Below, piece by piece: positions 39,078 to 48,002 of a DNA stretch of 64,000 nt; the stretch's first letter is position 1; each line of letters starts with the position of its first letter. Origin of the DNA: Pseudoduganella umbonata (GTDB taxonomy: Bacteria; Pseudomonadota; Gammaproteobacteria; Burkholderiales; Burkholderiaceae_D); contig NZ_JACHXS010000005.1 in assembly GCF_014192225.1 (NCBI RefSeq), forward strand, positions 62,001 through 126,000, written 5' to 3'. The translations under genes were made by a program, and so were the position numbers. The notes beneath the pieces were generated by a model, which saw only the letters and a program-made list of their open reading frames with translations, had not been told where the DNA came from and ran no database searches.

Positions 39078-39106
39078 GCCGGCCGCAACGCGGCGCTCAG
39101 GTACCC

Positions 39107-40411
39107 TCAAGCGCGCTTAGGGGGCTCTTGCCTGCCCGGTGATTGCCCGCGTGCGAGCACCAGCAGCCCGCCCAGCACCTGGCTGGCCGCGAGCAGCGAT
39201 ATGCCGATGGCGGTGCTGCCGGTGGCATCGCGGATCGCGCCCACCAGGTAGGGGCTGGCGAAGCCGGCCAGGTTGCCGACCGAGTTGATCAGCGCGATGC
39301 CGGCCGCCGCCGCGGTGCCGCCCAGCAGCGCCGTCGGCAGGCTCCAGAAAATCGGGAACGTGGTCAGGATGCCGGCGGTCGCAACCGACAGCGCGGCCAG
39401 CGCCAGCACGGTATCGCCGGCCCACACGGTGGCCGCCACCAGGCCCGCCGCACCGGCGAAGCCGGCGATCGCGGCATGCCAGCGCCGCTCGCCGCTGCGG
39501 TCCGAGTGCCGCGCCGCCAGCACCATGACGACAGCCGCCACGCCATAAGGGATCGCCGTCAGCAGGCCGATGTGGAACACGTCCTGCACGCCGCTGTTCT
39601 TCAGCAGCTGCGGCAGCCAGAAACTGACGCCGTACAGTCCCATCACGAACAGGAAATACACCAGCGCCAGCAGCCACACGGTACCGCTGGCGAACACCTG
39701 CCGCAGCGGCAGGTGCTGTTTCGATACCGCTTCCGCCGCCAGCTCGCGCTCCAGCGCGGCCTTGTCGGCATCGTCCAGCCAGCGCGCGGAGCGGATACCG
39801 TCATCCAGGTAGAACAGGGTCCAGATGCCCAGCACGACTGACGGTATGCCCTCCAGCAGGAACAGCCACTGCCAGCCATGCAGCCCCGCCTTGCCGGCAA
39901 ACGCCGCCATGATGGCGCCGGACAGCGGCCCGCCCAGCACGCCCGCCACGGCCACGCCGCTCATGAACAGCGCCACGATGCGGGCCCGGCGGTGCGCCGG
40001 GTACCAGTAGGTCAGATACAGCACCACGCCCGGGAAGAAGCCCGCTTCGGCCACACCGAGCAGGAAGCGCAGCACGTAGAAGCTTACGGGGCCGGTGGCG
40101 AACATGGTGGCAGCCGAGACAAGACCCCAGCTGATCATGATGCGCGCGATCCAGCGCCGCGCGCCCACCTTTTCCAGCACCAGGTTCGACGGCACTTCGA
40201 AGACGAAATAACCGATGAAGAAAATGCCCGCGCCGATGCCGTAGACGGTGTCCGACAGCGCCAGATCGGCCTGCATCTGCAGCTTGGCGAAGCCGACATT
40301 GACGCGGTCCAGGTAGGCGGCCACGTAGCACAGGAACAGGAATGGCAGCAGGCGGCGGCTCACGCGCCCGTACAGCGCATCGAGGCGGATATCGTCCCTG
40401 GCGGCGTTCAT
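39107..40411 (-). CDS. MFS transporter, anion:cation symporter (ACS) type
   Basis: A 434-residue permease with twelve hydrophobic segments. LDRVNVGFAKLQMQADLALSDTVYGIGAGIFFIGYF is the classic ACS-family start seen in tartrate, glucarate and phthalate transporters; VPSNLVLEKVGARRW and YLTYWYPAHRRAR are the following loops. The ATG at 40411 is supported by GGGGAG just upstream; the frame is open further. Substrate is probably an organic acid, but none is indicated by context. Confidence 0.88.
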   Translation of the reverse strand: MNAARDDIRLDALYGRVSRRLLPFLFLCYVAAYLDRVNVGFAKLQMQADLALSDTVYGIGAGIFFIGYFVFEVPSNLVLEKVGARRWIARIMISWGLVSAATMFATGPVSFYVLRFLLGVAEAGFFPGVVLYLTYWYPAHRRARIVALFMSGVAVAGVLGGPLSGAIMAAFAGKAGLHGWQWLFLLEGIPSVVLGIWTLFYLDDGIRSARWLDDADKAALERELAAEAVSKQHLPLRQVFASGTVWLLALVYFLFVMGLYGVSFWLPQLLKNSGVQDVFHIGLLTAIPYGVAAVVMVLAARHSDRSGERRWHAAIAGFAGAAGLVAATVWAGDTVLALAALSVATAGILTTFPIFWSLPTALLGGTAAAAGIALINSVGNLAGFASPYLVGAIRDATGSTAIGISLLAASQVLGGLLVLARGQSPGRQEPPKRA

Positions 40412-40568
40412 CGGTTCTCCCCTGCTGGAAAATCGCAGCGTAGCATTCACTGGATGAGGCCGGATGGAAATTATTTCGCGAAATCCCTTGCGGAATCTCA
40501 AAACAGCGCAGTAGAATACGGCCTCTTCTGAACGTTGTGACAAACGTTCGAAGCATCGAAGGTGATGA

Positions 40569-40644
40569 GGGCGCTTAGCTCAGTTGGTAGAGCGGATCCC
40601 TTACAAGGATTAGGTCGGGAGTTCGAGCCTCTCAGCGCCCACCA
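40569..40644 (+). tRNA. tRNA-Val (anticodon TAC)
   Basis: Full cloverleaf: acceptor GGGCGCT/AGCGCCC, D-arm AGCTCAGTTGGTAGAGC, anticodon loop CTTACAA (TAC), variable AGGTC, T-loop GTTCGAGCC, encoded CCA. Confidence 0.97.
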
Positions 40645-40665
40645 CGCATTCGATGTTGAAGACCT

Positions 40666-40742
40666 GGAGCGGTAGTTCAGTTGGTTAGAATACCGGCCTG
40701 TCACGCCGGGGGTCGCGGGTTCGAGCCCCGTCCGCTCCGCCA
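40666..40742 (+). tRNA. tRNA-Asp (anticodon GTC), copy 1
   Basis: Acceptor GGAGCGG/CCGCTCC, D-arm AGTTCAGTTGGTTAGAAT, anticodon loop CTGTCAC (GTC), T-loop GTTCGAGCC, encoded CCA. Confidence 0.97.
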
Positions 40743-40751
40743 GGATTCGAA

Positions 40752-40778
40752 GAGAGCCCGACACACCGGGCTCTTTTC
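40752..40778 (+). terminator. Terminator after first tRNA-Asp
   Basis: AGAGCCCG, loop of five, CGGGCTCT followed by TTTT. Confidence 0.7.
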
Positions 40779-40832
40779 ATGTCGCAGCAGCGACGCAGTT
40801 TTTTTCGGTGTTTGTTCACGCAAGCATTGATT

Positions 40833-40909
40833 GGAGCGGTAGTTCAGTTGGTTAGAATACCGGCCTGTCACGCCGGGGGTCGCGGGTTCGAGCCCCGTCC
40901 GCTCCGCCA
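40833..40909 (+). tRNA. tRNA-Asp (anticodon GTC), copy 2
   Basis: Identical over its full length to the copy at 40666-40742 by eye; tandem duplication of the tRNA unit. Confidence 0.97.
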
Positions 40910-40920
40910 GCATCAGTAGA

Positions 40921-40946
40921 AAAGCCCGGTTCGCCGGGCTTTTTTG
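40921..40946 (+). terminator. Terminator after second tRNA-Asp
   Basis: AAAGCCCGG-TTCG-CCGGGCTTTTTT; end of the tRNA cluster. Confidence 0.85.
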
Positions 40947-40968
40947 CGTCTGATGCTGGCGCAGCGGA

Positions 40969-41185
40969 GTGCTTCCCCTGCGGGAAGCACGGCGGGGATC
41001 GAATGGAGTGAGGCAGGGGTTTCGCGAAGCACTGCTTCGCGCCTGCCGAACGCCGCAGCCATGCAGGGCTGCGGCTTCGCTTGCAAGCGAATCCGCGGCC
41101 GGCAGGATGTCGGCGAGCCCCAGTCCGCGGGAGCGGCAACATCGCGAAGCAACGCTTCGCGTGCGAGCGAAGCGTGCTTCGCCAA
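40969..41185. repeat. Cluster of REP-like palindromes downstream of tRNAs
   Basis: Several perfect inverted repeats: GTGCTTCCC/GGGAAGCAC (40969-40990), CGCGAAGC/GCTTCGCG at 41023-41041 and again at 41143-41161, plus further GCGAAGC/GCTTCGC units to 41185. They fill the gap between the tRNA terminator and the cNMP-binding gene. Likely repetitive extragenic palindromes. Confidence 0.65.
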
Positions 41186-41367
41186 ACCCAAACCCGCAAC
41201 CCCCGCTCACATCGCGCAACCCTCCCCCATCCACACCGCCAGCATCCCAAAATCCCCACCCCCGCACCTTTTTCGCTTTCCTCTCCACTGTGTGCGTCCT
41301 GCAACACCATTGCCCATGCAAAACCGGCGACAATGTGAACGCAACCATCCCATCCCTGGAGCCCTTC

Positions 41368-41853
41368 GTGATTTTCGGTTTTCTCAAGCCGCCCGCACTG
41401 TCGCCACGCCTGGCCAGGCTGCGCGAAACTGTCCTCCTCAATTCCCTGACACCGCTCGAACTGAAGATCGTCGATGGCCTGATGCATGAACGGCGCTACC
41501 TCGCCGGCGAGATCATTTTCGACGAAGGCGAGGAAGGCCAGGCGCTGTACCTGATCACGGCCGGCCATGTCCAGATCAACCGCCACGTCAACGGCATGCC
41601 CGAGATCATCACCGAACTGTCGCCAGGCGCGTTCTTCGGCGACCTGGCCCTGCTGGACAACTCGCCCCGCACCGCGCAGGCGCGCGCGTGGGACGACTGC
41701 GAACTGGCGGTATTCTTCCGCGCCGACTTCATGGGCCTGATGGAAACCGACGCCGTGATCGGCTACAAGATCTCGCTGGCGCTGGCACGCCACATCGGCT
41801 CCCGGTTGCGCGAACGCATGTCGATCGACTCGCCGCACATCGAGGTGCTGTAA
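41368..41853 (+). CDS. Cyclic-nucleotide-binding-domain protein without DNA-binding domain
   Basis: About 161 residues from GTG at 41368 (TGGAG ribosome site); the frame is open upstream but with non-coding composition. A CAP_ED fold is visible: YLAGEIIFDEGEEGQALYLITAGHVQI, the phosphate-binding cassette PGAFFGDLALLDNSPRTAQARA and a C-helix. There is no C-terminal HTH, so it is a sensory or regulatory module rather than a Crp transcription factor. Its TAATG stop/start overlap with the next gene couples it to an AI-2E-family permease, which it may regulate. Confidence 0.78.
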   Translation: MIFGFLKPPALSPRLARLRETVLLNSLTPLELKIVDGLMHERRYLAGEIIFDEGEEGQALYLITAGHVQINRHVNGMPEIITELSPGAFFGDLALLDNSPRTAQARAWDDCELAVFFRADFMGLMETDAVIGYKISLALARHIGSRLRERMSIDSPHIEVL

Positions 41854-42968
41854 TGGTGGATCGGCAGCAGTCCGGGCCCATCGTCTGGTGCGGCATCGTC
41901 GCCGCGACCTGCGTGCTGCTTTACCTGCTGCAGCGCGTGCTGTGGCTGTCGGTGCCGTTCCTGCTGGCGATCATCCTGTATTACATGCTGCTGTCGCCGT
42001 TCCAGCGCCTGCTGCGGATGGGATTCACACGCAATACCTCCGCCATGCTGGTCGGCGCCGGCTTCGTGCTTGCCATGCTGCTGGCAGTCCTGGTAGCGGC
42101 GATATGGATACCGGCCCCGGCAACGAACTGGCAGGACATGCCGGGGCGCTACCTGGATGCGGGCGTGCGCTTCCTGCGCAACGTGCTGGCGGCGATGGAA
42201 CGGCAGTTCCCGATCCTGCGGCAGGCCCGGCTGGGCGATTCGGTAAACCTGAACCTGGCCGAGTACTCGCGCGAGTTCTTCCAGCGCCACCTGGCGGACG
42301 TGGTGGTGGCCGCCGCGGCGTGGGTGCCGTCGCTGCTGCTGGCGCCCTTCCTGGCTTTCTTCTTCCTGCGCGACGGCCGCCGCTTCAAGCGCTTCCTGGC
42401 GCGCGCCGTGCCCAATGCGTTCTTCGAGAAGACGCTGTTCCTGCTGCATGAAGTCGACCAGACCGCGCGCCGCTATTTCCACGGCATGCTCAAGCTCACG
42501 ATCATCGATACCATCGTGCTGGCCATCGGCCTGTGGGCCATCGGCCTGCCCTCCCCGCTGCTGCTCGGCTTCATTGCCGCCATGCTGGCCTGGGTGCCGT
42601 ACGTGGGCTCGATCGCCGGCTGCCTGCTGGTGGTGCTGGTGGCATCGGCCGATGCGCCGGACAACAATGCCGCGGCCTACAGCGCGATCTTCGTGTTCAT
42701 CATCGCCCGCCTGCTCGACGACTTCGTCTTCATGCCGATGACGCTGGGCCGCAGCCTGCGCATGCATCCGCTCGTGACAGTGGTGATGCTGTTCGTCGGC
42801 GGCGCGCTGGCCGGCGTGACGGGCCTGATGCTGGTGCTGCCGCTGCTGGGCGTGACCATGGTGGTCGGCGAAACCATCGGCGTGCTGATCACCGACGCTC
42901 GCCTGCAGGCCCGGCACCGCTACGCCCGCTCCCTGCGGGTCAAGCAGGCCAGCGTCGACCTCAAATAA
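41853..42968 (+). CDS. AI-2E-family (YdiK/PerM-like) membrane transporter
   Basis: A 371-residue protein with about eight transmembrane segments. The C-terminal half is typical: LLLAPFLAFFFLRDGRRFKR, then LGFIAAMLAWVPYVGSIAG and LGRSLRMHPLVTVVMLFVGGALAGVTGLMLVLPL. Members export or exchange diverse small molecules or ions; actual AI-2 export is shown only for a few. The start ATG overlaps the stop codon of the cNMP-binding gene (TAATG), indicating translational coupling. Confidence 0.87.
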   Translation: MVDRQQSGPIVWCGIVAATCVLLYLLQRVLWLSVPFLLAIILYYMLLSPFQRLLRMGFTRNTSAMLVGAGFVLAMLLAVLVAAIWIPAPATNWQDMPGRYLDAGVRFLRNVLAAMERQFPILRQARLGDSVNLNLAEYSREFFQRHLADVVVAAAAWVPSLLLAPFLAFFFLRDGRRFKRFLARAVPNAFFEKTLFLLHEVDQTARRYFHGMLKLTIIDTIVLAIGLWAIGLPSPLLLGFIAAMLAWVPYVGSIAGCLLVVLVASADAPDNNAAAYSAIFVFIIARLLDDFVFMPMTLGRSLRMHPLVTVVMLFVGGALAGVTGLMLVLPLLGVTMVVGETIGVLITDARLQARHRYARSLRVKQASVDLK

Positions 42969-42980
42969 AAATTCCACCAA

Positions 42981-43130
42981 AACCGGTAACAGACACCGTT
43001 TTTTTTGAAACATTTCCTGAAAACCGGTGACAGACACCAGTTGTTTTGAAACGTTTCCTCAAAACCGGTGACAGACACCGGTTATTTTGAAACATTTCCT
43101 CAGAACCGGAGCTGTCACCGGTTTTCGGGA
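42981..43130. repeat. 41-bp tandem repeat of an ACCGGTGACAGACACCGG element
   Basis: Copies start at 42981, 43022, 43063 and a degenerate fourth at 43104, exactly 41 bases apart. Each has AACCGGTGACAGACACC followed by a T-rich tract and GAAACATTTCCT. It resembles dispersed REP-like elements of Massilia-type genomes (recollection, not searched). Confidence 0.75.
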
Positions 43131-43138
43131 AATAAAAA

Positions 43139-43160
43139 ACGGGAGCCGAGGCTCCCGTTT
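43139..43160. terminator. Terminator after ahpF (bidirectional)
   Basis: CGGGAGCC-GA-GGCTCCCG with A-run on one side and T-run on the other, 20 bases beyond the ahpF stop codon; it may serve the permease gene too. Confidence 0.8.
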
Positions 43161-43180
43161 TTGCTGGCTGCGATGACGCT

Positions 43181-44773
43181 TTATGCGACAGCGGCGATGG
43201 CGGCCTGCTCGGCTTCCACTTCATCGTCACCCGAGCGGATCAGGTGATCGAAGGCGGACAGCGCGGCGGTGGCGCCGGCACCCACGGCGATGACGATCTG
43301 CTTGTACGGCACGGTCGTCACGTCGCCGGCGGCGAACACGCCCGGTACCGACGTCTGGCCCTTGGCATCGATCTCGATCTCGCCATGCTTCGACAGCGCC
43401 ACGGTACCTTTCAGCCACTCCGTGTTCGGCACCAGGCCGATCTGCACGAACACGCCTTCCAGGTCCACGCGGTGCAGCTCGCCCGTGGTGCGGTCCTTGT
43501 ACGACAGCCCGTTTACTTTCTTGCCGTCGCCATGGATCTCGGTCGTCTGCGCCGACAGGATGATCTTCACGTTCGGCAGCGAGCGCAGCTTGCGCTGCAG
43601 GACCGCATCGGCGCGCAGTTCATTGCCGAACTCGATCAGCGTGACGTGCTGCACGATGCCGGCCAGGTCGATCGCCGCTTCCACGCCGGAGTTGCCGCCG
43701 CCGATCACCGACACGCGCTTGCCCTTGAACAGCGGGCCATCGCAGTGCGGGCAGTAGGCCACGCCGTGGTTACGGTATTCCTTCTCGCCCGGCACGTTGA
43801 TCTCGCGCCACCGTGCGCCGGTGGACAGGATCACGGTCTTCGCCTTCAGCACGGCGCCGGTGGCGGTGTGCACCTCGGTCAGCTTGCCCGGCACCAGCTT
43901 CACGGCGCGCTGGGTGTTCATGATGTCGACTTCGTATTCCTTGACGTGCTGCTCCAGCGCCACGGCGAATTTCGGGCCGTCGGTTTCCTTGATCGAAATG
44001 AAGTTCTCGATCGCCAGCGTATCGAGCACCTGGCCGCCGAAGCGTTCCGCCAGCACGCCGGTCTGGATGCCTTTACGGGCCGCGTAGATCGCGGATGCCG
44101 CACCGGCAGGGCCGCCGCCGACGACCAGCACGTCGAACACGTCCTTCTTGTTCAGTTCAGCCGCTTGGCGGGCACCGGCATTGGTGTCCAGCTTGGCGAG
44201 GATCTCTTCCACGTTCGTGCGGCCCTGGCCGAAGTGCTGGCCGTTCAGGAACATCATCGGTACCGCCATGATCTGGCGCTCTTCGACTTCTTTCTGGAAC
44301 ACGCCGCCATCGATCGTGGTGACCTTGATGCGCGGATTGATGACCGACATCGCGTTCAGTGCCTGCACCACTTCCGGGCAGTTATGGCACGACAGCGAGA
44401 TGAAGGTCTCGAATTCGAAATCGCCTTCCAGGTTGCGGATCTGTTCGATCACGGCTTCGTCGAGCTTGATCGTGTGGCCGCCTACCTGCAGCAGGGCCAG
44501 CACCAGCGAGGTGAATTCATGGCCCATCGGGATGCCGGCAAAACGCACGCCAATGTCGGTGCCGGCACGGTTGATCGAGAACGACGGCTTGCGCACGTTG
44601 GCGGCGTTGTCCTCGACCAGGGTAATCTTGTCGCTCAAGCCATCGATATCGGCGAGCAGTTCCTTCATTTCCCGCGCCTTCGCGGAATCATCCAGCGATG
44701 CAACGATCTCAATCGGCTGCACCACTTTTTCCAGATAGGCTTTCAGTTGGGTTTTGAGATTTGCATCCAGCAT
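43181..44773 (-). CDS. ahpF: Alkyl hydroperoxide reductase subunit F
   Basis: FAD/NADH disulfide reductase that recharges AhpC. 530 residues from the ATG at 44773 ([22 protein letters not shown] ribosome site). The N-terminal double thioredoxin-like domain has [10 protein letters not shown] (CxxC). The FAD motif is [19 protein letters not shown], the redox disulfide YCPHCDGP and the NADH site [15 protein letters not shown]. It lies 66 bases downstream of ahpC on the same strand, forming an operon with it. Confidence 0.95.
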   Translation of the reverse strand: MLDANLKTQLKAYLEKVVQPIEIVASLDDSAKAREMKELLADIDGLSDKITLVEDNAANVRKPSFSINRAGTDIGVRFAGIPMGHEFTSLVLALLQVGGHTIKLDEAVIEQIRNLEGDFEFETFISLSCHNCPEVVQALNAMSVINPRIKVTTIDGGVFQKEVEERQIMAVPMMFLNGQHFGQGRTNVEEILAKLDTNAGARQAAELNKKDVFDVLVVGGGPAGAASAIYAARKGIQTGVLAERFGGQVLDTLAIENFISIKETDGPKFAVALEQHVKEYEVDIMNTQRAVKLVPGKLTEVHTATGAVLKAKTVILSTGARWREINVPGEKEYRNHGVAYCPHCDGPLFKGKRVSVIGGGNSGVEAAIDLAGIVQHVTLIEFGNELRADAVLQRKLRSLPNVKIILSAQTTEIHGDGKKVNGLSYKDRTTGELHRVDLEGVFVQIGLVPNTEWLKGTVALSKHGEIEIDAKGQTSVPGVFAAGDVTTVPYKQIVIAVGAGATAALSAFDHLIRSGDDEVEAEQAAIAAVA

Positions 44774-44838
44774 GACTTTTTTCCTTTTCGATGCGCTGCC
44801 GGCACATGCCGGCAGCGTACTGCTCAATAACTACTTAC

Positions 44839-45402
44839 TTAGATCTTGCCGACCAGGTCCAGCGACGGGGTCAGGGTTGCTGCGCCTTCGGACCACTTGG
44901 CCGGGCACACTTCGCCTGGGTGGGAAGCAACGTACTGGGCTGCCTTCACTTTGCGCAGCAGTTCCGATGCGTCACGGCCGATGCCGTTGTCGTGGACTTC
45001 CAGGACCTTGATGAAGCCTTCCGGATTGATCACGAAGGTGCCGCGCAGTGCCAGGCCTTCTTCTTCGATCATGACCTGGAAGTTACGGGACAGCAGGCCG
45101 GTCGGGTCGCCGATCAGCGGGTACTGCACTTTCTTGATCGCGTCGGAGGTGTCGTGCCATGCCTTGTGAGCGAAGTGGGTATCGGTGGAGATACCGTACA
45201 CTTCCACGCCCAGCTTCGAGAATTCTGCGTAGTTGTCGGCCAGGTCTTCCAGTTCGGTCGGGCAGACGAAGGTGAAGTCAGCCGGGTAGAACACGAACAC
45301 GGACCACTTGCCCTTCAGGGACTCTTCGCTCAGATCGATGAACTTGCCGTTGTGGTAAGCGGTTGCCTTGAACGGTTTGACTTGGGTGTTGATCAGAGAC
45401 AT
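44839..45402 (-). CDS. ahpC: Alkyl hydroperoxide reductase subunit C (peroxiredoxin)
   Basis: A 187-residue 2-Cys peroxiredoxin. The peroxidatic Cys is in [12 protein letters not shown] (about residue 47), the resolving Cys in [10 protein letters not shown] (about 166). It starts [16 protein letters not shown] with a GAGG-type ribosome site upstream. First gene of the ahpCF operon. The upstream region contains ATAG/CTAT elements, but I could not make a convincing OxyR site from them. Confidence 0.96.
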   Translation of the reverse strand: MSLINTQVKPFKATAYHNGKFIDLSEESLKGKWSVFVFYPADFTFVCPTELEDLADNYAEFSKLGVEVYGISTDTHFAHKAWHDTSDAIKKVQYPLIGDPTGLLSRNFQVMIEEEGLALRGTFVINPEGFIKVLEVHDNGIGRDASELLRKVKAAQYVASHPGEVCPAKWSEGAATLTPSLDLVGKI

Positions 45403-45634
45403 TTGTGTTTTCCTCGTGAGGGTTGTGAATCAATGAGATGCTAGTTTAGAGGGATCTCGGCTATTTGGAAAATTGATTGTCACAATAGTTTCAATTGAGT
45501 TTGACTATCGGAACGTCATAGCGAGACGGCTATTATCGTCGTTCTTGTCAGATCGTGAAGGTTGAGGGGACGGTAATGGCGCGGCTTCAAGGCCGTGCGC
45601 CTGCATGAGGCCAAGCGGCTGGACGATGCGATGC

Positions 45635-46180
45635 TTAGTGTTCCGGGCAGTCCGGCTCGATGTCATAGCCGAGGTAGTAGTAATAGCTCACGACCGGCTC
45701 CTTGTCGCGCAAGGCGCGATAAACCCTGAAGTTGATACCCTCCGTACCGCTGCAATGGCGGACGATGAGCGGCGATGCCCCCGTAAGCCCGACTTCGTAG
45801 ACGTCCTTGCCAATTTTCTTTGCCGTGGTCATCCCTTCGATGCCGAATGCGAAGTCGTCGATCTCCCTCGGCTTGCCCAGGGGGCGATACGCGCCAGCGA
45901 ACTGATAGGTTTCCTCACCTTGGGACGATGCCAGCGTCGATGAAGGGGCACCGCTCCGCTGGCCGTCCTTCGGCTGCGCACGTGGCACGAAACAGCATTC
46001 CTGCCGGTCATTGCCCAACACGACAAACGGCAGCTTCGCCGCGGGGACCAGTTTTTTTGCTGTCGTGTGTAGCAGGGCTGGGCTGTCGGGCGTGAGATTT
46101 AGAACATAAAACTCCGGCTCGGCGGCAAGGCAAGCTACGTGACTGACCAGACTCAATATCAATGCCATTGGCCGTTTCAT
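45635..46180 (-). CDS. Secreted hypothetical protein at the end of the T6SS cargo locus
   Basis: 181 residues from the ATG at 46180, with a near-ideal ribosome site (AAAGGAGG) upstream. Signal peptide KRPMALILSLVSHVACLAAE, then a periplasmic domain with several Cys (NDRQECCFVPRAQ, RHCSGTEG, YDIEPDCPEH) that could form disulfides. No known family. Small periplasmic proteins next to VgrG/effector genes are often immunity proteins, so that is one possibility. It is on the same strand as the T6SS cargo genes. Confidence 0.6.
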   Translation of the reverse strand: MKRPMALILSLVSHVACLAAEPEFYVLNLTPDSPALLHTTAKKLVPAAKLPFVVLGNDRQECCFVPRAQPKDGQRSGAPSSTLASSQGEETYQFAGAYRPLGKPREIDDFAFGIEGMTTAKKIGKDVYEVGLTGASPLIVRHCSGTEGINFRVYRALRDKEPVVSYYYYLGYDIEPDCPEH

Positions 46181-46262
46181 CGCACCTCCTTTGTTGGGGC
46201 TGGTGATACGGGGGATGAACTCGGCTACTAACGGGCTAGCCATCGTGGCAGCCAAGGGATGA

Positions 46263-46931
46263 TTACTTAAGTTTAATCCCGATTTTTTCCTCAAGCTCAA
46301 GAACAATCTTAGCTTGCGCAACGCCGTAACCAATCAATTGCACAAAGAATGCGATGATCAATATTGATGGAATCCCACAAGCAAAAAGGCTTACTTCGGG
46401 ATACACATTTCTCAGAGCCAAACCAATCAGCATGCACGGCACCATCAATATTACACCCTCCAATTTCAACGCTTTTGTGACACGCTCCCACTCCACAGAC
46501 CCTTGGTCACGATTGAAAGCCTTCTCGAAAATTACATTTCCATTCTTCGCCCACTTCACCGAAAACCTGCGAAAAGCCTCCGCAATATTGCCTAACGAAA
46601 GTGGCACGATCAACGCGAACATGAGTGCGCGCATGTACACATTTACATTATCGGCCCACGCGAGTGGCAGGATCAGGCACATCATGAACCAGATCATGGA
46701 CATGGAGAACGATGCGCCGAACAGCAATTTGAAATATAACCGCTCGCGCCCGAGGATGTACAGGGACGCCTGAAAAAGTAAAATCAGGCAAATAGCCAAT
46801 ATCGATCCGTACGCAAAGTCATAGGAATTGTCCCGGCTGGCGATATTGTCGGTGATCGCCCACCCGCCTGCGCTTCCGATGCACATGATCACTAGTGACA
46901 ATAATAAAAGCCTTGGTGTAACGTAGCTCAT
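46263..46931 (-). CDS. Polytopic membrane protein, probable T6SS immunity paralogue 3
   Basis: 222 residues, about six transmembrane helices (for example LLLLSLVIMCIGSAGGWAI, LAICLILLFQASLYILG, SMSMIWFMMCLILPLAWA, IPSILIIAFFVQLIGYG). Very similar to the protein at 48300-49013, but lacking 15 residues after LEGVI, consistent with a 45-bp in-frame deletion. The bases before its ATG (GAATGGATGCGCTAGC) copy the end of the effector gene (EW-R-stop) and its one-base spacer. The duplication therefore included the effector/immunity junction. No effector gene is now attached, so it is an orphan. Confidence 0.7.
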   Translation of the reverse strand: MSYVTPRLLLLSLVIMCIGSAGGWAITDNIASRDNSYDFAYGSILAICLILLFQASLYILGRERLYFKLLFGASFSMSMIWFMMCLILPLAWADNVNVYMRALMFALIVPLSLGNIAEAFRRFSVKWAKNGNVIFEKAFNRDQGSVEWERVTKALKLEGVILMVPCMLIGLALRNVYPEVSLFACGIPSILIIAFFVQLIGYGVAQAKIVLELEEKIGIKLK

Positions 46932-47103
46932 GCTAGCGCATCCATTCTGCACGGCACTACAATTCTAATGTAGAAGTAAATCGATAGCTTGAGGTCAATT
47001 ATTTCACTAAACTTGGTGCTGTGGTAAATTATCAACCACGACTCCATATCTATCTACTACGCGCCTCGCCTGAATTTGACTTGCAGAATCTGCTGCTTCC
47101 GGG

Positions 47104-47275
47104 TGGCTCGGCGCGCGCGTCGTCGAACATCAGCTGATTGCAGGCGCCAGTGCCGCTCTTGCTGGCCTGCATTGCCTGCGACTTGAAGCCAGACAGCACC
47201 GCCGCATGTGCATGGGCACCAGCTTGCCCACGACCATGCTGGTGCTTTGCCATTGCAGCGTGCCGGCATCAGTAC
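47104..47275 (-). pseudogene. VgrG fragment upstream of immunity paralogue 3
   Basis: The minus strand encodes GAHAHAAVLSGFKSQAM, then GTGACNQLMFDDARAEP (47220-47104), closely matching the post-barrel segment of the intact VgrG at 50440-53331. Preceding bases to 47275 resemble its NAGTG..PAWFPGASG stretch in another frame. It is a remnant of a second VgrG copy or a product of rearrangement. Confidence 0.75.
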
Positions 47276-47278
47276 ATC

Positions 47279-48001
47279 TTATTGAACTGATTGAATGACA
47301 GAGCCCACTTTCTTCTCCAGTTTTCGCACCACTGCGGCTTGCGCCAGATTGTAGGCGATCATTTGGAAAAAAAACGAAACGATTAACAGCGTTGGAATCC
47401 CCCACGCAAAGATACTGAAAATCGGATACACGTTGCGCAGACTCAGGCCAGCCAACATCGATGGAATTATCAAAAGCGAAGGAAGCCATACCAACCGCTG
47501 CGGAAGTCCTGGGATGAAAATGACACCCGTTAGGTTTAGTGATTTCGTCACCTGATACCAATTAACAGTTGCATGCTCGTGTTTATATTCTTTCGCAAAA
47601 AGCTGCTCTCCCCTCTCCGCCCACTTTGCCGAGAATCTACGAAATGCCTCTAAAATATTAGCAATACCGAGTGGAACAAGAAGGGAAAGCATGCCTACAC
47701 GGAAACACAGGCTCACTGCTTCAATCCACATCACTGGCAACACGAGGCACATCATAAACCAAACAATGGATAGGCCAAACGCTGCCACAAAAATTAGATG
47801 AGAATATAATCCTCTTTTCGCTCGGAAACACAATACCGCCTGGATTACCAAAAGTCCGCCTGCAATCAAGATTGACCAGTACACAAATTCAATTGAATCA
47901 TCCTTGCCAGCAAGCCTGTACGTGACAGCCCAACCTCCAACACTTCCAGCAAATAAAATACCGAGAGATAAAAATAGATATTTTAGGGGGATATTTCTCA
48001 T
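47279..48001 (-). CDS. Polytopic membrane protein, probable T6SS immunity paralogue 2
   Basis: 240 residues, about six transmembrane helices, starting MRNIPLKYLFLSLGILFAG. It shares the family landmarks IVWFMMCLVLPV, IANILEAFRRFSAKWA, VTKSLNLTGVIFIPG and SLRNVYPIFSIFAWGIP with the other two paralogues, but is the most divergent of the three. It starts one base after the stop codon of an effector C-terminal fragment (48003-48170), the same junction as in the intact effector/immunity pair. It therefore probably protects against a different, now lost, effector variant. AT-rich. Confidence 0.72.
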   Translation of the reverse strand: MRNIPLKYLFLSLGILFAGSVGGWAVTYRLAGKDDSIEFVYWSILIAGGLLVIQAVLCFRAKRGLYSHLIFVAAFGLSIVWFMMCLVLPVMWIEAVSLCFRVGMLSLLVPLGIANILEAFRRFSAKWAERGEQLFAKEYKHEHATVNWYQVTKSLNLTGVIFIPGLPQRLVWLPSLLIIPSMLAGLSLRNVYPIFSIFAWGIPTLLIVSFFFQMIAYNLAQAAVVRKLEKKVGSVIQSVQ

Positions 48002-48002
48002 A

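Noticed and set aside
42981..43130. Tandem repeat considered as a CRISPR array
   Set aside because: Period of 41 bases with no distinct unique spacers and no cas genes; the units are contiguous repeats.
45410..45530. Possible OxyR site upstream of ahpC
   Set aside because: CTAT and ATAG elements are present but the spacing does not make the four-element OxyR pattern.
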